NCBI GenBank assembly: GCA_026874595.1
Contig: CM049315.1
Span: forward strand, 803,501-867,500
Direction: 5' to 3'
DNA: 64,000 bases
Source: Sipunculus nudus
Taxonomy: Eukaryota; Annelida; Sipuncula; Golfingiida; Sipunculidae
The translations under genes were made by a program, and so were the position numbers. Each line of letters opens with the position of its first letter. The first letter of the stretch is position 1. The notes beneath the pieces are model-generated. The model was not told the DNA's origin. It saw nothing but the letters and a program-made list of their open reading frames with translations, and ran no database searches. Of this stretch, positions 24,552-37,445 are shown piece by piece.

Positions 24552-25055
24552 TCATTGTTTTAAAACCAGGATGTGGTATATGCAGGTGGTGTTGCTTGAA
24601 GCCAGCTGTCCACCTGCCTTATAGCTGTAGATTATACATGGATTATGGCGCACTCTGAGTACATATACGTGAACGGTACGTGATTCCTGCTTCATATGAT
24701 GCCTCTGTAACGGACGTATGACCTTGTCCTCTACACTAAACTCGGCACGTGCTCCCATGTTGTCAATCAGAAAGAAAGGCCACGTAACTGAAGTGGTTGG
24801 AGACTTATGTGCGGAGGGTTGAGAGGTCACTGGCTGCAAAATGTCATTTGCAAAACTATGGTTCAACTTACCACAAGATGTCCAAGGTGTTTTATTTCTT
24901 TGGCAGCCCCCACATGTTATAAACACGTAGATATAAACAACACGAACAGCCTGTGTACTGCGGCATCTATTTTGATGATAGTTCAAGGGATTGTCTTTAA
25001 TTAACAGACACCAGATATCGTTATAGGAAGTTTTTAATAAATATGATTGCCTCAT
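24552..25055 (-). CDS. unrecognised 167-codon open frame, probably chance
   Basis: The longest open frame outside the arrays that is not an obvious transposon. It has no signal peptide, membrane segment, zinc motif or repeat that I can identify. The C-terminal two fifths (including NMGARAEFSVEDKVIRPL) are encoded by DNA somewhat richer in G+C than the surroundings, which could reflect an exon or a transposon fragment. A shadow frame of 65 codons runs on the opposite strand (24807-25004). It has no neighbouring exon, and nothing indicates a promoter. I would not treat it as a gene without transcript or homology support. Confidence 0.12.
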   Translation of the reverse strand: MRQSYLLKTSYNDIWCLLIKDNPLNYHQNRCRSTQAVRVVYIYVFITCGGCQRNKTPWTSCGKLNHSFANDILQPVTSQPSAHKSPTTSVTWPFFLIDNMGARAEFSVEDKVIRPLQRHHMKQESRTVHVYVLRVRHNPCIIYSYKAGGQLASSNTTCIYHILVLKQ

Positions 25056-25879
25056 TTGAAAGTATGAGTTATTTTAATGGAGCATTTTCAAGAGACATAC
25101 ATCATGATAAATAATTGTGTGTCTGGTGAACCTTGCTAGGGCCAGCATGATACTAACATTAATAACATTAGCCAGAATCTAGGACGGATCAAGGACTATC
25201 AGCTGGTGTTAGGGGGAGGGGGGTGTCTAGAATCGCGAAATCGTTTTAAGTTAGTTGGTCCTGATTAAGCCAAAAAGTTTAAATGATTAACTTTGAAGTT
25301 GACATGGTTGAGACGAAATCTGAATGATGATTCAAAAGCCATTAAAATCATATTTTCATCATCGGTTATTTATTTATTCTGCAATTATTTTTTTTTTTCA
25401 TTCTCGTAATGCTTGAAATAGAAGCGTTAACTTATGGTCAACCGAAGATTTTCAATGGAAAATAGAATGTTTGAAATGGTAATGATACCTTATAGCATAA
25501 CATTAGGTCATATTAAATTAACATTTTAAATAACACAATAAAATATCTATATTACTGAGTGTAACTGAATGTTTGACATTAATGGTAATCACCGATAGAT
25601 AATGGATTATATTTACCGCTCCATGGAGGTAAATATCAATTTGATAATATTAATTAATTCAATACCGCATCGATATCCAGCACTCAGTGCTGCTCAGTGG
25701 CGCCATTACAGGTGAAGATAAAATATATAATGATAAAAAATTGAGAAAAAAAAGCTAATCCAACTAACTGCATTGAGATAAAAAAAATATGATAGGATAT
25801 GCTATAAATTGCAGCATAGAATTCATGACGTTCCCATTATAAATATATCCAAATGAAGGTATAGTTCGAAAGAGCAAAA
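25056..25879. other. AT-rich spacer, possible 3' region of CR1-like element
   Basis: No open frame or repeat is recognised. The part nearest 25880 could be the 3' untranslated region of the adjacent minus-strand LINE, but I see no diagnostic short terminal repeat. Confidence 0.5.
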
Positions 25880-27120
25880 CTATAAATTTAAAAATGCAGC
25901 CTGAAACAGAAAGGATTTCACTTGTCTTTTGAAATCGTTAAAATTATCACACATGCGGAATTCAATGAGAAACTCGTTCATAATTTTGGCGCAGACGCTG
26001 GAAAAGAACCACATGTTCTCGTATGAGCAGCTGGTTGAAATAGAAGATGCTGGTCACTAGAGCGTAAACTACGGGGTGGCTGGTATGGCCGCACAAGCTC
26101 AGCAAGGTAGTACAGGCAGCCAGTGGAGATGCTGTAGGATGTCTAAGATGCTATCTCGGTTACTTTTCCTTACTATTATCCTGGCTGCAGCGTTAGCTCA
26201 CGCTGAAGCTTCTTCATAACTAATGTCGGGGTATTAATCAGGAGCGAGTTACAGTTGTCAAGCCTAGATGTAATAAAGACGAACATGAGTTTTTTTTCAG
26301 TTGCTTCTCTGGTGAGCATGTGTCTGATGGCTGCAACGTTGTGCAGATGTTAGTAGCAGGATTTGCACACAAACTTAACATTCTCCTCCATGGTGGCTCC
26401 CTGGTCGAACCAACTACCAAGATTTCTCATGGTTGGACTAGCTGTGATAGAGCAACTACTAATGTCTATAGTAAAGAGCTCTACTCTGGGTCTTAGCCTG
26501 AGAGCCGAGAAGGTCATCAGTTCCGTCAAGTAATTATTAAGTTTCAGTTAATTTCTCACCATCCATTCACTAACTTCTTTGATGCAGAACTGAACTGAAG
26601 CCACAGCTGAGTAAGTAGAAGGATCGGTTTTGAAACTGAAGTCCAGGTAAATCTTGGCGGCGTCTGCGTACAAATATTACAAAAAGAATATTGTGTCTGG
26701 TCCGATATTAATAGGACCTAGGGCTGGTGTACCAGGAGAAGAGAACTGGCCCCAATAATGATCCCTGCGCCAAGCCGTGTGATACATGCAGTGAGGAGGA
26801 GGTAACAACACCATTGTAAGATGTGAGCCATTCACGCACCTTGCCTGTGATGCCAATTCTGAATTGTAAGCACTCAAGCAGAATATCGTGAGAGATCGTA
26901 TAAAAATCTGCAGATAAATCGAGCGAAACGAGGATGACACCTTGCTATTTTCGCTGGCACACAGAATGTCATTATGGACACGAAGAAGGGCTGTTTCCAC
27001 ACTGTGGTTCGGGCGGTAGCTGACTGAAAGGCTTGTTAGAGGTTTGTGCCATTCAGGGAACCAGTATGTTGCTTTGCCACTATTCTTTCAACAATGTTTG
27101 AACGAAATGGTCAAGGCCAT
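25880..27120 (-). pseudogene. CR1-like reverse transcriptase, degenerate
   Basis: This is the reverse-transcriptase portion of the element above. The first catalytic aspartate is present in SLDLSADFYTI (families usually read SLDLSAAFDTI, so the second conserved Asp has become Tyr). The YxDD box reads YADA, losing the final Asp required for metal binding. At least four frame changes occur between 27120 and 25880. The annotated minus frame 26677-27000 covers only one in-frame portion, from METALLRVHND onwards. Thumb and C-terminal sequences, including the natural stop, are still recognisable, so decay is by point mutation rather than large deletion. Confidence 0.85.
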
Positions 27121-27800
27121 GGATCAAGGGCGGATGATTTTGATGGAGACTTAGCAATGCCATTAATGATGTCATCAGGTATCACGACAGAGAAATCCTG
27201 AAAGAACTATGGCGCAATGGTTCATATGAAGAGGCCTTGACACTGGTAGCACTTAACAAACAATGGATTTAACTGATCTGTGAAGAAAAACACTGTTAAA
27301 GTCATCTGATTGATGGACCAGTGGAGTCGAAGATAATTTTGTAGCTTGTTTGTTTTAAAGGCCCTTTACGATATCAAACAGAGCCTTTTAGTCAACACCA
27401 CATTTGGAGGTCTCATCATGATAGTAACTCAATTTTGCCCTCTGAATAAACTTATAAACTTAATACCTCAGGTTGGTGTCGATCTCTCTATGTACATGAA
27501 GACATGTACAAGTTTATGTTCTACTGTCTCCTGATCAATAGAGATGAGCTTCCTGAGTGTTGGATTCTTTTTTATGTAGGGGAGGCTTACTCAGGTTCAG
27601 ATAACAGTGCACAATGTTGTCATCACTGATCATGGGTCCAACATTCACACATTCTATCACGTTATCACAGGGGCGAGGTAGACTAGGTCAAGAATATGGC
27701 CATTAGTGTCGGTAGGGCTACTAACATGCTGTAAGGAATTTGTGGACTGCTTCTTAACTTAACTACTTTTGCCTCAAAGCACATTTCAATCCCGAAGAAT
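25880..27800 (-). mobile_element. CR1/L2-like non-LTR retrotransposon relic, minus strand
   Basis: Minus-strand reading gives, in order, the C-terminal endonuclease phrase SPTDTNGHILDLVYLAP (27671 to about 27720), ERIVAKQHT-like and SVETALLRVHNDIL phrases (27050-26950), the palm motif SLDLSADFYTISHDIL (26881-26945), HGLAQGSLLGPVLF (around 26770-26800), the active-site box YADA (26659-26670), NLGSWFDQGATMEE (around 26390-26430), FITSRLDNCNSLL (26240-26280), and the C-terminal LVRPYQPPRSLRSSDQHLL and FKRQVKSFLFQAAFLNL ending at a stop at 25880-25882. These phrases are typical of CR1/L2-clade polyproteins. The frame is broken repeatedly and the first part of the endonuclease is missing, so it is inactive. 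Confidence 0.85.
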
Positions 27801-27842
27801 GAGGACACTGGCATGGTTATGTTTCTGCCGGCATTGGTTTCT

Positions 27843-28130
27843 TTTTGTCTGTCTGTTTGTCTGTCTGTATGTCTGTAAGCAACATAACTCTCAAAAGTTA
27901 TCAACGGATTTTAACGGATGGCTCGGCGAATAATACAAACAAATTATTAGATTGTGAGGGTGATCCGGTTTACCAGCTGGATCCAGGAATTTTTCTAAGG
28001 AAAATGCAGCATTTCCAACGATGCCAATAAAGGGTTATGAGCTGCCTCGGCGGAGGTCTCGGAAGCCTAAACCTATACTAGGATGCCCCATCCTACCCTT
28101 GGGCATATGATGATTTACCAAAAGTCACCC
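27843..28130. repeat. TCTG microsatellite with flanking dispersed-repeat fragment
   Basis: A (TCTG/TTTG)n run at 27843-27879 is followed by AAGCAACATAACTC, ACGGATTTTAACGG, GGTGATCCGG and CTGCCTCGGCGGAGGTCT. From general knowledge, this succession (TCTG run, AAGCAACATAACTC, CGGATTTT, GGCGGAGGTCT) resembles a widespread dispersed repeat in aquatic animal genomes. The class is not assigned. Short open frames across it are incidental. Confidence 0.5.
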
Positions 28131-30124
28131 GATAAAGCTTTCGTGCCTGTATTGTAATTTAAATTCGAAATTTACCTCTATTTAACAAAGATTAGAAGAA
28201 TAAGATATCTATACAATAATCCTAAGATAAAGTTCGCTGTGTTCTCATAGGTAGTCATATACATTGACAGGTGTTTGTTCTCTTTTCATAGATATCTCAC
28301 TGTTTTTTCCGTGTATGTTTAAAATGAATGACTGTGTGTAAAGCCGAATGGACCAGTTATCCATTTAGGAATCTGCCTGTTGTAACCAATTTCATTGGTT
28401 AAATTATAAATTATTATATATAACTAAAAAATTGCGCAAAAATTCTATATGTTGTTGATATCATTGATTATACATGTAACTGTGAATAATACGAGAACTT
28501 ATAATCCACTTTTAAAGTATGTTTTATAAACAATTTTATATATTAAACTCGAACGTATAATCTCCTTTCTTCTGTTGGAGGGGAACAAGGGACAGATATA
28601 AAAATTCGCTTTCCCCATGTAAGCCTTTTCCATCTTCCCTTAAGTTCGCTTTTGTTTCTTTATTGTTATACGTGCGGCGAACTTGTATTTTAAATCTAGT
28701 ATATTACATTTAGTGACTCACAATAACTTTCGAACTATTGTAAAACAGTATAATATACAGTGAAATTAAAAGTGAAATATGCAGTAAATTATACATTAAA
28801 TTGAATGTGAGCTCAGTGAAAGGCGATCAGTGTACCGTGCTTGCCAAATGAAATATCTTAAATAAAAACTTTAAAAAAGTTCACTCACAAGGGTTTCTGA
28901 CAGTTCTCAACGCACACGGTGGTCGTGTACCAGCCTTTTAGTTTTTCAGGTTGTTAGTCCGTACCCCTTTTAGACAGACGTAAGTCCTAAGACCCCCGTT
29001 CAAGGTCTTTGCCACACAGGTTTGTCCTATTCCATCAAGAATGAAGGTACTTGACAGCGTGGCGGCATACAAATGTTGAACGAGAACCTTACAACGCCTA
29101 ATATTACTGTTTGGGCTAACCGCTACAATCATGAGCGGGTCCGTTATACAGGATAGGGAAAGCTCCAAAGTCAGGGATGTCAAATTATAAAACCTGGATA
29201 AATTTTTTTTTCTATTTTTTTGCAAGGTTAGACACCTGTTACTAAAAACAGAACCTCACACACAGGTCATTTATAAGCTGACACGAGAAATGTGAACAGA
29301 CCGCCTCGCATGATTAAAAGTCCGTCATCCGGGCCCCCACGTCAGTGTAACCGGAACAATGGACAAAATACACTAAGACTCGGGCAGACAGGAGTTGACA
29401 ATAGCGCAGTCTGTGGTCCTTTGAGACATTGAACAGGACTAAAGACAGACCGTTCAACCGACAGAAGAACTGCAATGAGGAAAGAAAGAGGATGTAAAGA
29501 AAATGACTGCCATGTTGTCATTTGTCAAATACCGAAAGCCTAACGTTTTAGAAAGAGACATGGTAAAGCAGAGGTCACGATTCAAACTCAAAGTTTACTA
29601 GTTAATGTTTAAAAATGTCACTAGTACTTTCATAATAAGAATTCCAAGGCGAAGACAGATATTGATTCCGGCCCCTTTCTATTAATATGATGCAGCAGTT
29701 ATTGTATTGACCGTCGTTCAGTATTTCGTTTAACTAAAAGCATATTTCTTTTTTTAATTATATATTTTTTTTATAAAATCTGTATATAATTTTCGAAAGT
29801 TTTTAAGTGAGTTGAAGTCTTTACAGGTACATTTTCGCACATTAATCAAATGGAAAAGAAGTGTTCCTTACTGTAGATAAATTTTAAAAATTCAAACTTG
29901 TCTCTAATAATTCCTGATTAAATGTATACATTATTTTTTTACGAAATGTCTACATAGTGGATCGTTGAAAAGGTATTGGTATTGAATCTTAAATCAAACG
30001 ACTAAATATAAAAGTTAAAGACCTTTTAAACAAAACTGTGCCTAAAAGGAGCAGTGGACGCTTAGTATTTTAGAGTTAGCAAGAAACAAAATCACACAAC
30101 TCATCTCTTTTTTTCGACGCGTTA
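28131..30124. other. featureless AT-rich DNA
   Basis: Nothing recognisable in about 2 kb. The minus frame 28938-29225 (95 codons) has no domain and lies in slightly more GC-rich DNA (28900-29480). No repeat partner occurs in the window. Confidence 0.55.
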
Positions 30125-30395
30125 TTTCTTCCATGTATTTTAGGCAGAGCTTCCATGTATTTTACGCAGAGCTATTGTTTATTTTAAGAGTTTCCATGTA
30201 TTCTGTGCTGAGCTTTCATGTATTTTAGGCAGAGCTTCCATGTATTTCTGGCAGAGCTTCCATGTTTTTAGGCAGACCTTCCATGTATTTTTAGCAGAGC
30301 TTCCATGTATTTTAGGCAGACCTTCCATGTATTTTAGGCAGACCTTCCATGTATTTAAAGCAGATATTCCATGTATTTTGGGCAGAGCTTCCACG
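30125..30395. repeat. 22-bp minisatellite
   Basis: About twelve units of 21-22 bp with consensus TTCCATGTATTTTAGGCAGAGC. Units vary in length by one or two bases. The open frames crossing it on both strands (30179-30418 minus, 30240-30449 plus) are repeat-driven. Confidence 0.9.
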
Positions 30396-33300
30396 ACAGA
30401 GAAGCATTTTTTTTTCAATTATCATAAAAGTCGAAATGTGTTCGGATAATGTTTTGACATTTTCGGATTTTACATGTAGTTCCTGTGGACTTTGACGCGG
30501 AGATCTATGTGATAGCTAATTTTGTTTGCTTACACTAAAACCTCTTTTACAAATCTTAAACTGTAACTAGACCTGCCCAAGCCTACTCATAAAGCTGCTA
30601 ACATTCTGACTGCAGAATCTGTCTGTTTATGCACTGCGCTTTAAACTGTAGACCGGATCCGTATAATTTCGGCCTGAATTTCACGCATATCCACAGTCCC
30701 CATAAAACAAATGAATAAGGAAAATGAGCACCGTAGCCGATAGACGCAGACAGCGAGTCCCTTGGCGGCGAGGTGTACGTCTTGTTTTATTTATTGGAGC
30801 GGAGTTAGACCCAAAATAAAGATGCGTTCCCGGGTGCATTATTAGTCTTAGAGCCGTTTGTTGACCGCCACAAGTCATCCTGAAAATGTTAACGCTGCCG
30901 GGTGAGACAGCCTCTTTATATTATGATCGGTTTGTTTCCCAGGAGAGCGTGACAGAAGGTAAGATTAAAAGTACAGAATCTTAGATAACGCAACACTAAA
31001 ATTCAACCCGGCAATGTAGTTACAGCTTAATGATAAAACCTACACCTTCATTGATGATTTTATTATATATGTTTTTTTTTATTTAGTGTTGCCGTATGTT
31101 GCACTCCCGGTCTGTCTGATGCCTCTGTATACTTTACATCAGAGCAACGAATTGGTCAATCAGGGTTGGCAGTCATGAGGGTTATGATTTTTTTTTCAGT
31201 AAACTATCCCCATATTTATCTGTGTATATACCTATGATATGTAAATATGAACCTCGGGATCTAATTTTGAGATAATTCACCAGGTAAGGTAACAGGAATG
31301 ATTGTGTGATGTATATTTTAGGAAAACTGAAGGCCTTAAATTTATAAATGGATAATATAATAATATATTATTAAAATTGTTGAAGTCTATTTTCCGAAGG
31401 ACTCGAGTTAAACAGTTTATATAGAACAGTATCTATATATTAACTGACGGTGGTACCGCTCTTAGATCTTTGGAAACTCATTTTTATTGGTCTTTAAGTG
31501 TCGGGAAAGCTGAATGACCTTTATGTTTCATAAATCCTGAGAAACTTGACCTTTTTCGCGAATGGGCTATTGCAGCACCATCTGTCAGGAATTACGTGAA
31601 CTACGCCAAAATGGGTCATAAACGCTCTTTGGCTCCACCAGGAACCTCTTCCTATGTTTTTTAGTGGGGTGTTAATTGTGTGTGTGTGGATGTGTGATTG
31701 TTCATAACATAACAGAATCTCATAATTTTTTAAGGCCCTTATGTGAAAGGCCCAAGGGAGGGGGGGGGGGGGGGAGGCGAAGTTTACATTTTGGTGTGGT
31801 TCCGGCACCTATCGGGATCTAGTAACGTCAGAAAGGAATATTTTCAAGTGTACGGTACCGTGTATGTATGAACCTTGGAATATTGGGAGGCTTGTATTCC
31901 TTATAATGCAGATTTAAAGTATCATTTTAAATTCTAAGAAGTTTCTTTGTCCAGCAACTGGTACAGTTCCTAACAATTATACTCTTGGAGGTGCAACAGT
32001 GTAAGATGTGATCAAGCTTAAAGGAGAGTGTTAAAAATTCACTTTGAATTCCTCCTTCCAGTAGTAGCAAAATATTGTCATTTTTACCTAATTAGACAGC
32101 ATCTTTATTATTAGAAGAAGGGGCGTCGCTATGATTCACAAATCGTAGTGCTTAGCGAAGGAGGGTATTTCTATCCCTTGGTTGCCGTGAATGTTAATAA
32201 AAAAGTCCGTGCGCAAAGTAAAAATATTAAAAGGGTCGTTCAGCAGAGTTTCCTTCAATGCCTGTGCGGCTTCTATTTCAAACAAATGACTTTTCTGAAT
32301 AAAACATGTAACTTATGTATAAAAATTCTTAATGACCATGGTGATCAGTGGACAAAGGAAAACAAACCTGAACTATAAGGAACGGAGGAGTAATAAAACA
32401 CAATCAGCTTAATCATGGAGATGAATTGCTATCGTTTTACATCATGATGTCTACTTAAGCTTCAATTAATTATTCCACAAACTATCTGAGGAAATCTTGT
32501 CGTGTTATTGACATTTTACCAAAAAGTAATTTAATATTTTTGGCAACTAATTTAACAGAGAAAAGTCACTTTATTGAAGTTACCTCAAAAGATATTCATT
32601 TTACATAAACTAATTTGACAGAATTAAAAAAAGGAGACCGCAAAAAAATCAGTTATGTTTTATCTTACATTCCGAGCAGCAGAATCTGATAGCAATTCAC
32701 TTTCAGTCCAGTTTGAGAAAGATATTTCCTGGGAGGATCGTTTAACCAGTATATCTATTATTAATGTAGATATTGCGATTTGTGTAAAGTCTTATTTTCA
32801 GTATATTAAAACCAATTCGAAGCAAAAATGAATTATTCATGCGCTTACCCACAATTCTTGAAATAGTATCGATATGTTTGTTATCCACACCAACATTAAT
32901 TCCTTTGACCAGTCCCTACAGTTCTTACATATACGTTACATTAATGATGATCTGTAACACCCTTCCCTTAATCCAATGCCTGTTACAGCACCATCTGTTT
33001 GGCAAGAGTGGACATCGCCTCAAAGAGGCTGACTCAGGTCCAAAGACGGTCAGACGTCTGACCTATATGAGGGCGAGGCATCACATCGTGTATCCAACCT
33101 GCACTCACTAGTGGGAACAAGGCTGGTCCTGTGTCGGGGCGACGGGGAAGAAGCCAAGCAAACCATGCCAATGCAAGAAATGAATGAGGAAAATAAGTTA
33201 AGAACGAAAATAGTGTATAACAAATGCGTACCACATAGTATTTAAACTTCTTATTTAATATAATCAAAAATTTTAATTTTATAACGCCAAATAATATTTC

Positions 33301-33750
33301 AAATAAAACACCACATTTCCTTTCATAATGGAAGATACAATATTACATTGAAATTAACAAAGAATTAATCGTAATACTTGTTTTTACAGTACATGGTTTA
33401 TTATAAAACTATTTTTAGATAAAAGTGGGGGTTTTACGAGGCAAACGATAAGGAAAAGATAGTATGTGAGAAAACTGATATCATAAAACAGCTGTAACAA
33501 AAATTAACTGGCCGGTGTTATTGTTGATGTTGAAGCGCGACATGGGGGTCACGGAGAATGAGCCGTCCCGCCTGTAAAGATGAGAACAAGACAGAACAAC
33601 GTATAGCGAGTCAATGTTTGAGACTCGCACAGCTGATGTGCAGTCCGTCTGCACGACGTCCCACGGCAGTCTAATAACATAACTACCCCGGTTTGCTGAA
33701 CATTGGAATCTTTTGGGTCTTCAATTCGTGAATGCCAGGTTCTCTGTGGA
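30396..33750. other. AT-rich DNA without recognised genes
   Basis: About 3.3 kb with no identifiable coding domain. Short open frames (30681-30878 minus, 31521-31808 minus, 32148-32378 plus, 32839-33111 plus, 33034-33267 minus) show no known motif. A 15-base poly-G run lies at 31760-31774. No internal repeat partner is seen. Confidence 0.5.
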
Positions 33751-33761
33751 TCTCATAGCAT

Positions 33762-33833
33762 TGTTACGGAACCTAATATAAACAGATCACGCAGCATTGT
33801 TACGGAACCTAATATAAACAGATCACGTATGCG
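33762..33833. repeat. 36-bp tandem duplication at element edge
   Basis: TGTTACGGAACCTAATATAA followed by ACAGATCACG occurs at 33762 and 33798. Copy 2 of the family has it once. The short frame through it reads a doubled SIVTEPNINRSR and is not a gene. Confidence 0.9.
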
Positions 33834-34504
33834 TGATGAACACAAATTTTGTGCAACACTAGGCAGCGTGAAATGTCTAGGGGAATGAATAAAGAAGTCA
33901 GTGGTTTTTTGTTAACAAATAACTATAATTTATTCTTAAAACAACCCTAACAATACAATACACTAAATCAATACAATTATACAGTAAAACAGCGTTATAG
34001 CAACAAGTCAATATAATCACACAGAAAGAAAATGGTACAGTACCTCGATACCAACACCATAACAAAGATAAGTCCTTTGAATGTAAACTCTCGGAGAATG
34101 ACAGTCCAGTGGAAAGTTCTTGCAACAACACAGAAAGTAAACTGAAGTCCAAATGTATAAAATCCAGGAAAAAGTTCTTGAAAAGCTATAATTGCCGCAT
34201 TCGTCAGATAAGGTCCTGACACACGCTTCTGCGTCCGCTGGTATCTGCTCTGCTCTCTGCCCTCTGGTCCTAAAAAACAGCCCCTTTATATAACTTCACA
34301 CCCCAAACCGGGAATTTTCCACTTCTCGAATAGTCTATAAGGACCCTACTCAACAGTAAACACGCGTTTCAGGAATTCTCTAGAAAGACATCGCTGTGTA
34401 TCTACACATACCAGGCTCATCACGTGACGCACGACCAAGCGTGAAGGCTCAAGGCTCACATGACAACGAGAGTTCAACCAGTACGGATTAAACAAAATGT
34501 AACA
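33762..34504 (-). mobile_element. LTR-like repeat (TGTTAC family) copy 1
   Basis: Starts TGTTACGGAACC (33762, and again at 33798 after a 36-bp tandem duplication) and ends AAAATGTAACA (34504), giving inverted TGTTAC/GTAACA ends. Read on the minus strand it has a TATA box TATATAAAGGG (34282-34292), a downstream CCAGCGGACGCAGAAGCGTG block, a conserved TTGGTATC block near 34050 and an AATAAA signal (33929-33934), the order promoter-then-polyadenylation expected of an LTR. Three further copies lie at 36541, 39030 (inverted) and 47285. No target duplication or internal region is seen, so it could be a solo LTR or another non-autonomous element. Confidence 0.6.
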
Positions 34505-36483
34505 ACAACACGAGTTACGCCCGTGTCACACAATAAATAGAGCACCTGTAACAGCATGAAAAAAGAAACCACCTCGAGGCAAAACTCAATTATAAAGAGA
34601 ACACGCGAGCGGCATATTTTTCCACTGAGGTTTCTTCTTTAATTACAGGAGCAGAATTCTTTTAAAAATATCAGAAAGCCACACCTTGTCTGAACTATTA
34701 GCTCGAAATTGACGGATGAAGACCAAGTTATATGTTTTGCCTCACTCTTAGTCCCCGCTTTCTATAAATCTGTTGTTGTCCAGATATTTAAAACGCATTT
34801 CAATGAATTAGAACAGTATGAATCGGTCAGTCTTTTTAATTCAAGTGCTAGTAGGGTTGCATGTGTAACTTTTTACCTTACCACACCAGCAACTCCTGTT
34901 GGTGGCGTCTGAGACTTGGTGTTCGGGTTCTTTATATAATCAAGAATTATTGTATTTTAACTCAAAGTTTAAAAGTAAAATTAAGAATTTTTTATCGAAG
35001 CATCTTCATAATGCTATCGTGGACAGAAGCGCTGGTTACGTTGTCAACGTGATCAGAGTTGGCGCAAGTATTTACTCTAACACTCTCTTCTTGTGATCAT
35101 ATATTACAGTCTTGAAAACAGAGGCGTCAATTTATCTGAGGGGATGACTCGCACGTTTGGTAGGGTAATAAAAGTTGGGACGACTTTTTATATTTTAAGA
35201 ATATGTTAATGATGAACCCTATTTTGATGTATAATATATAATAGAAAAATTAGAAATGGAACCAAGATCTATAATTATTTAAATATTTAATTTCCAATAT
35301 AGAAATAGTATTTCCTCAATATCAAAAGGGATGATAACATTATCACCACTCCTACCCCCTTGCTAAAACGTAAGGGAGGGTACCCCCCCCCCCCCCCTTT
35401 GTATTGACGCACCTGTGTGAAAAGCGCGGACTTTCTCTGATGATTCTGACGGTTTTACGCCAATACGTTTCATGGGAATCTAAGTCATTCATCTTCAAGA
35501 AGGGATAATTTTAACACAACAGGGGACGTTGCTATATGTATTGGTCATAAATCTTACATGATAACATTTTAGATTACAGGGCACTGGCCTCGTATAAATT
35601 TTGATCATGTTAATTAGGACACAATCCTTTCTACAGATGATGTTATTTTAAAGTGACAAGAACTTATGTATCATAAACTCTTCATATTGAATTTGTCACC
35701 AAGCGTATGCATTTCAATAAATGTCAATATTTTCATACACCGCCTTTATAAAATTGAGGGAAACTGAGACGATGTAGATCAAGTTTTTAAAATAAATCTA
35801 GGTAACTAATTTTTTCCGCTGATAACCTCACACGTCCGTGGGGGGGGGGGGGGGGGACATGTGAGGCCCTTCAGCGACCAGTTCTGGGCCAAGCTGGTTC
35901 GTTGAATCGGAACTACAGATTGCGACAAATTTAGCGTATATTTAGCCCACAAACAGGAACAAAGCCGAAGGATATATAAATAGCAAATGTTAATAGATTG
36001 CAAACTGAAAAATAAATGGCAAAACAGATTTTTCATTCAAATGTTTTCATTATTATTATTATTTCAAATGTCCATTAGTTAATATTCCAGCTGTATATGG
36101 AAAGGTCATATGCCATAGAATCATTAGTGCAAATTAAAAGAAAATTGAATATTCTTAAATACATTTGGGTATACCAAAAAGCCCACTGTACGTCCACAAA
36201 CATAAACTTCATGGAAATATAACTTCAAGGAAAAGCGCCAATCATGTCATGATTAATAAAATTTCGATTTTTTTTTAAAATATGATTTCTTTTTGAATTT
36301 GGAGTTATTAATTTATAAACAGTGTGTAGTATTTAGTATCAATTACGTTGTAAAACTCGTGAAAACCGAAGTGCATGTTTCCCTTCATGGAATGGACAGT
36401 GAGGCAAAGTAAAAAAAAATTAAATTGTTAAAAGACCCGAAAATCTGTCAAGGATAGGTCAACGAATCAACGAGCAGGAAGTG

Positions 36484-36485
<2 letters not shown>
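34505..36485. other. AT-rich DNA with homopolymer runs
   Basis: No gene or repeat partner recognised. Overlapping short plus-strand frames at 34709-35096 lack any known motif. A poly-C run lies at 35383-35397 and a poly-G run at 35840-35856. Confidence 0.5.

Positions 36486-36528
<43 letters not shown>
36486..36528. repeat. (AT)n microsatellite
   Basis: About 21 AT dinucleotides directly beside the left end of the LTR-like copy 2. Confidence 0.97.
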
Positions 36529-36540
<12 letters not shown>

Positions 36541-37445
36541 TGTTACGGAACCTAATATCAACAGATCACGTAGTCGTGATGAACATACATTTTGTAATGG
36601 AGACAAAAAAATCAGATTCTGTAACACTAGGCAGCGTGAAATGTCTAGGGGAATGAATAAAGAAGTCAGTGGTTTTTTGTTAACAAATAATTATAATTTA
36701 GTCTTAAAACAATCCTAACTTTACAATATACTATATCAATACAATTACACAGTGTAACAACAGTACAGGCAGTAAACCAATACAAGTACATCAATTAAGT
36801 GTACAGTACCTGGATACCACCACCGTCACAGCGACAACAAGTTCTTTATATTGTACAACCCAGATGAACAGTTCACATAAATCTTCTCAGAGAATAACAG
36901 TCTAGTTCATTCACAAAATCAATCTGTTGTAATCCCAAAGTGAAGTTCTTTTGTAATCCCGAAAACAAACTGAAAACTATATAAGATCCGTCACAAATTT
37001 AGAAGAAAATCTATAACTGCCGCACTTATCGGAAAAGGTCCACAACTGACCTACACGCTTCTGTGTCCGCTGGAATATTTCTCTCCTCTCTTCTCCCTCG
37101 CTTTTAAAACACAGCCCCTATTAATAGCTTCTTATCTCAAGCAGGAACTTTCCATTTCCCGAACAATCTAAAGAACAATACATAATACACCATACACACG
37201 CGTTACAGGAAACATCTAGAACAAGAATGCTGTGTTTCTACATGTCTGGGTTCACACGTGGGCCGGCCCGGCTGGGCCAGGCGAGAAAGCCCCAGACTAG
37301 TATGACCGCTGTGTTTGCACGTGGGCCGCACCCGGCCAGCTAGAACAAGGAACGCTGTAGCTCAGCAACGCCCAGGGCTTGAGCAAAACACGAATCAGAA
37401 TGTCAAAGAGTCATGTCAAAGGCTCACAGTAAAACAGACATGTTG
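36541..37445 (-). mobile_element. LTR-like repeat (TGTTAC family) copy 2
   Basis: Begins TGTTACGGAACCTAATATCA immediately after the AT run and follows copy 1 block by block: ACACTAGGCAGCGTGAAATG (36619), the CAGTGGTTTTTTGTTAACAA block (36667), CCTGGATACCACCACC (36811), ACGCTTCTGTGTCCGCTGG (37053). The TATA-like region is TATTAATAGGGG on the minus strand. The AATAAA of copy 1 is mutated here. It has an extra GC-rich insert with two CACGTGGGCCG motifs (37255 and 37319). The right end is indistinct near 37445. Confidence 0.6.

Noticed and set aside
27845-28030. Cysteine/serine-rich open frame SVCLSVCMSV
   Set aside because: Encoded by the TCTG microsatellite.
30179-30449. Repetitive protein with an 'NTWKVCLK'-like motif
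   Set aside because: Driven by the 22-bp minisatellite on both strands. No start context or flanking exon.
36541-37445. Transcribed host gene promoter (TATA, poly-A signal)
   Set aside because: The same signals occur in four dispersed copies, so they belong to a repeat family.
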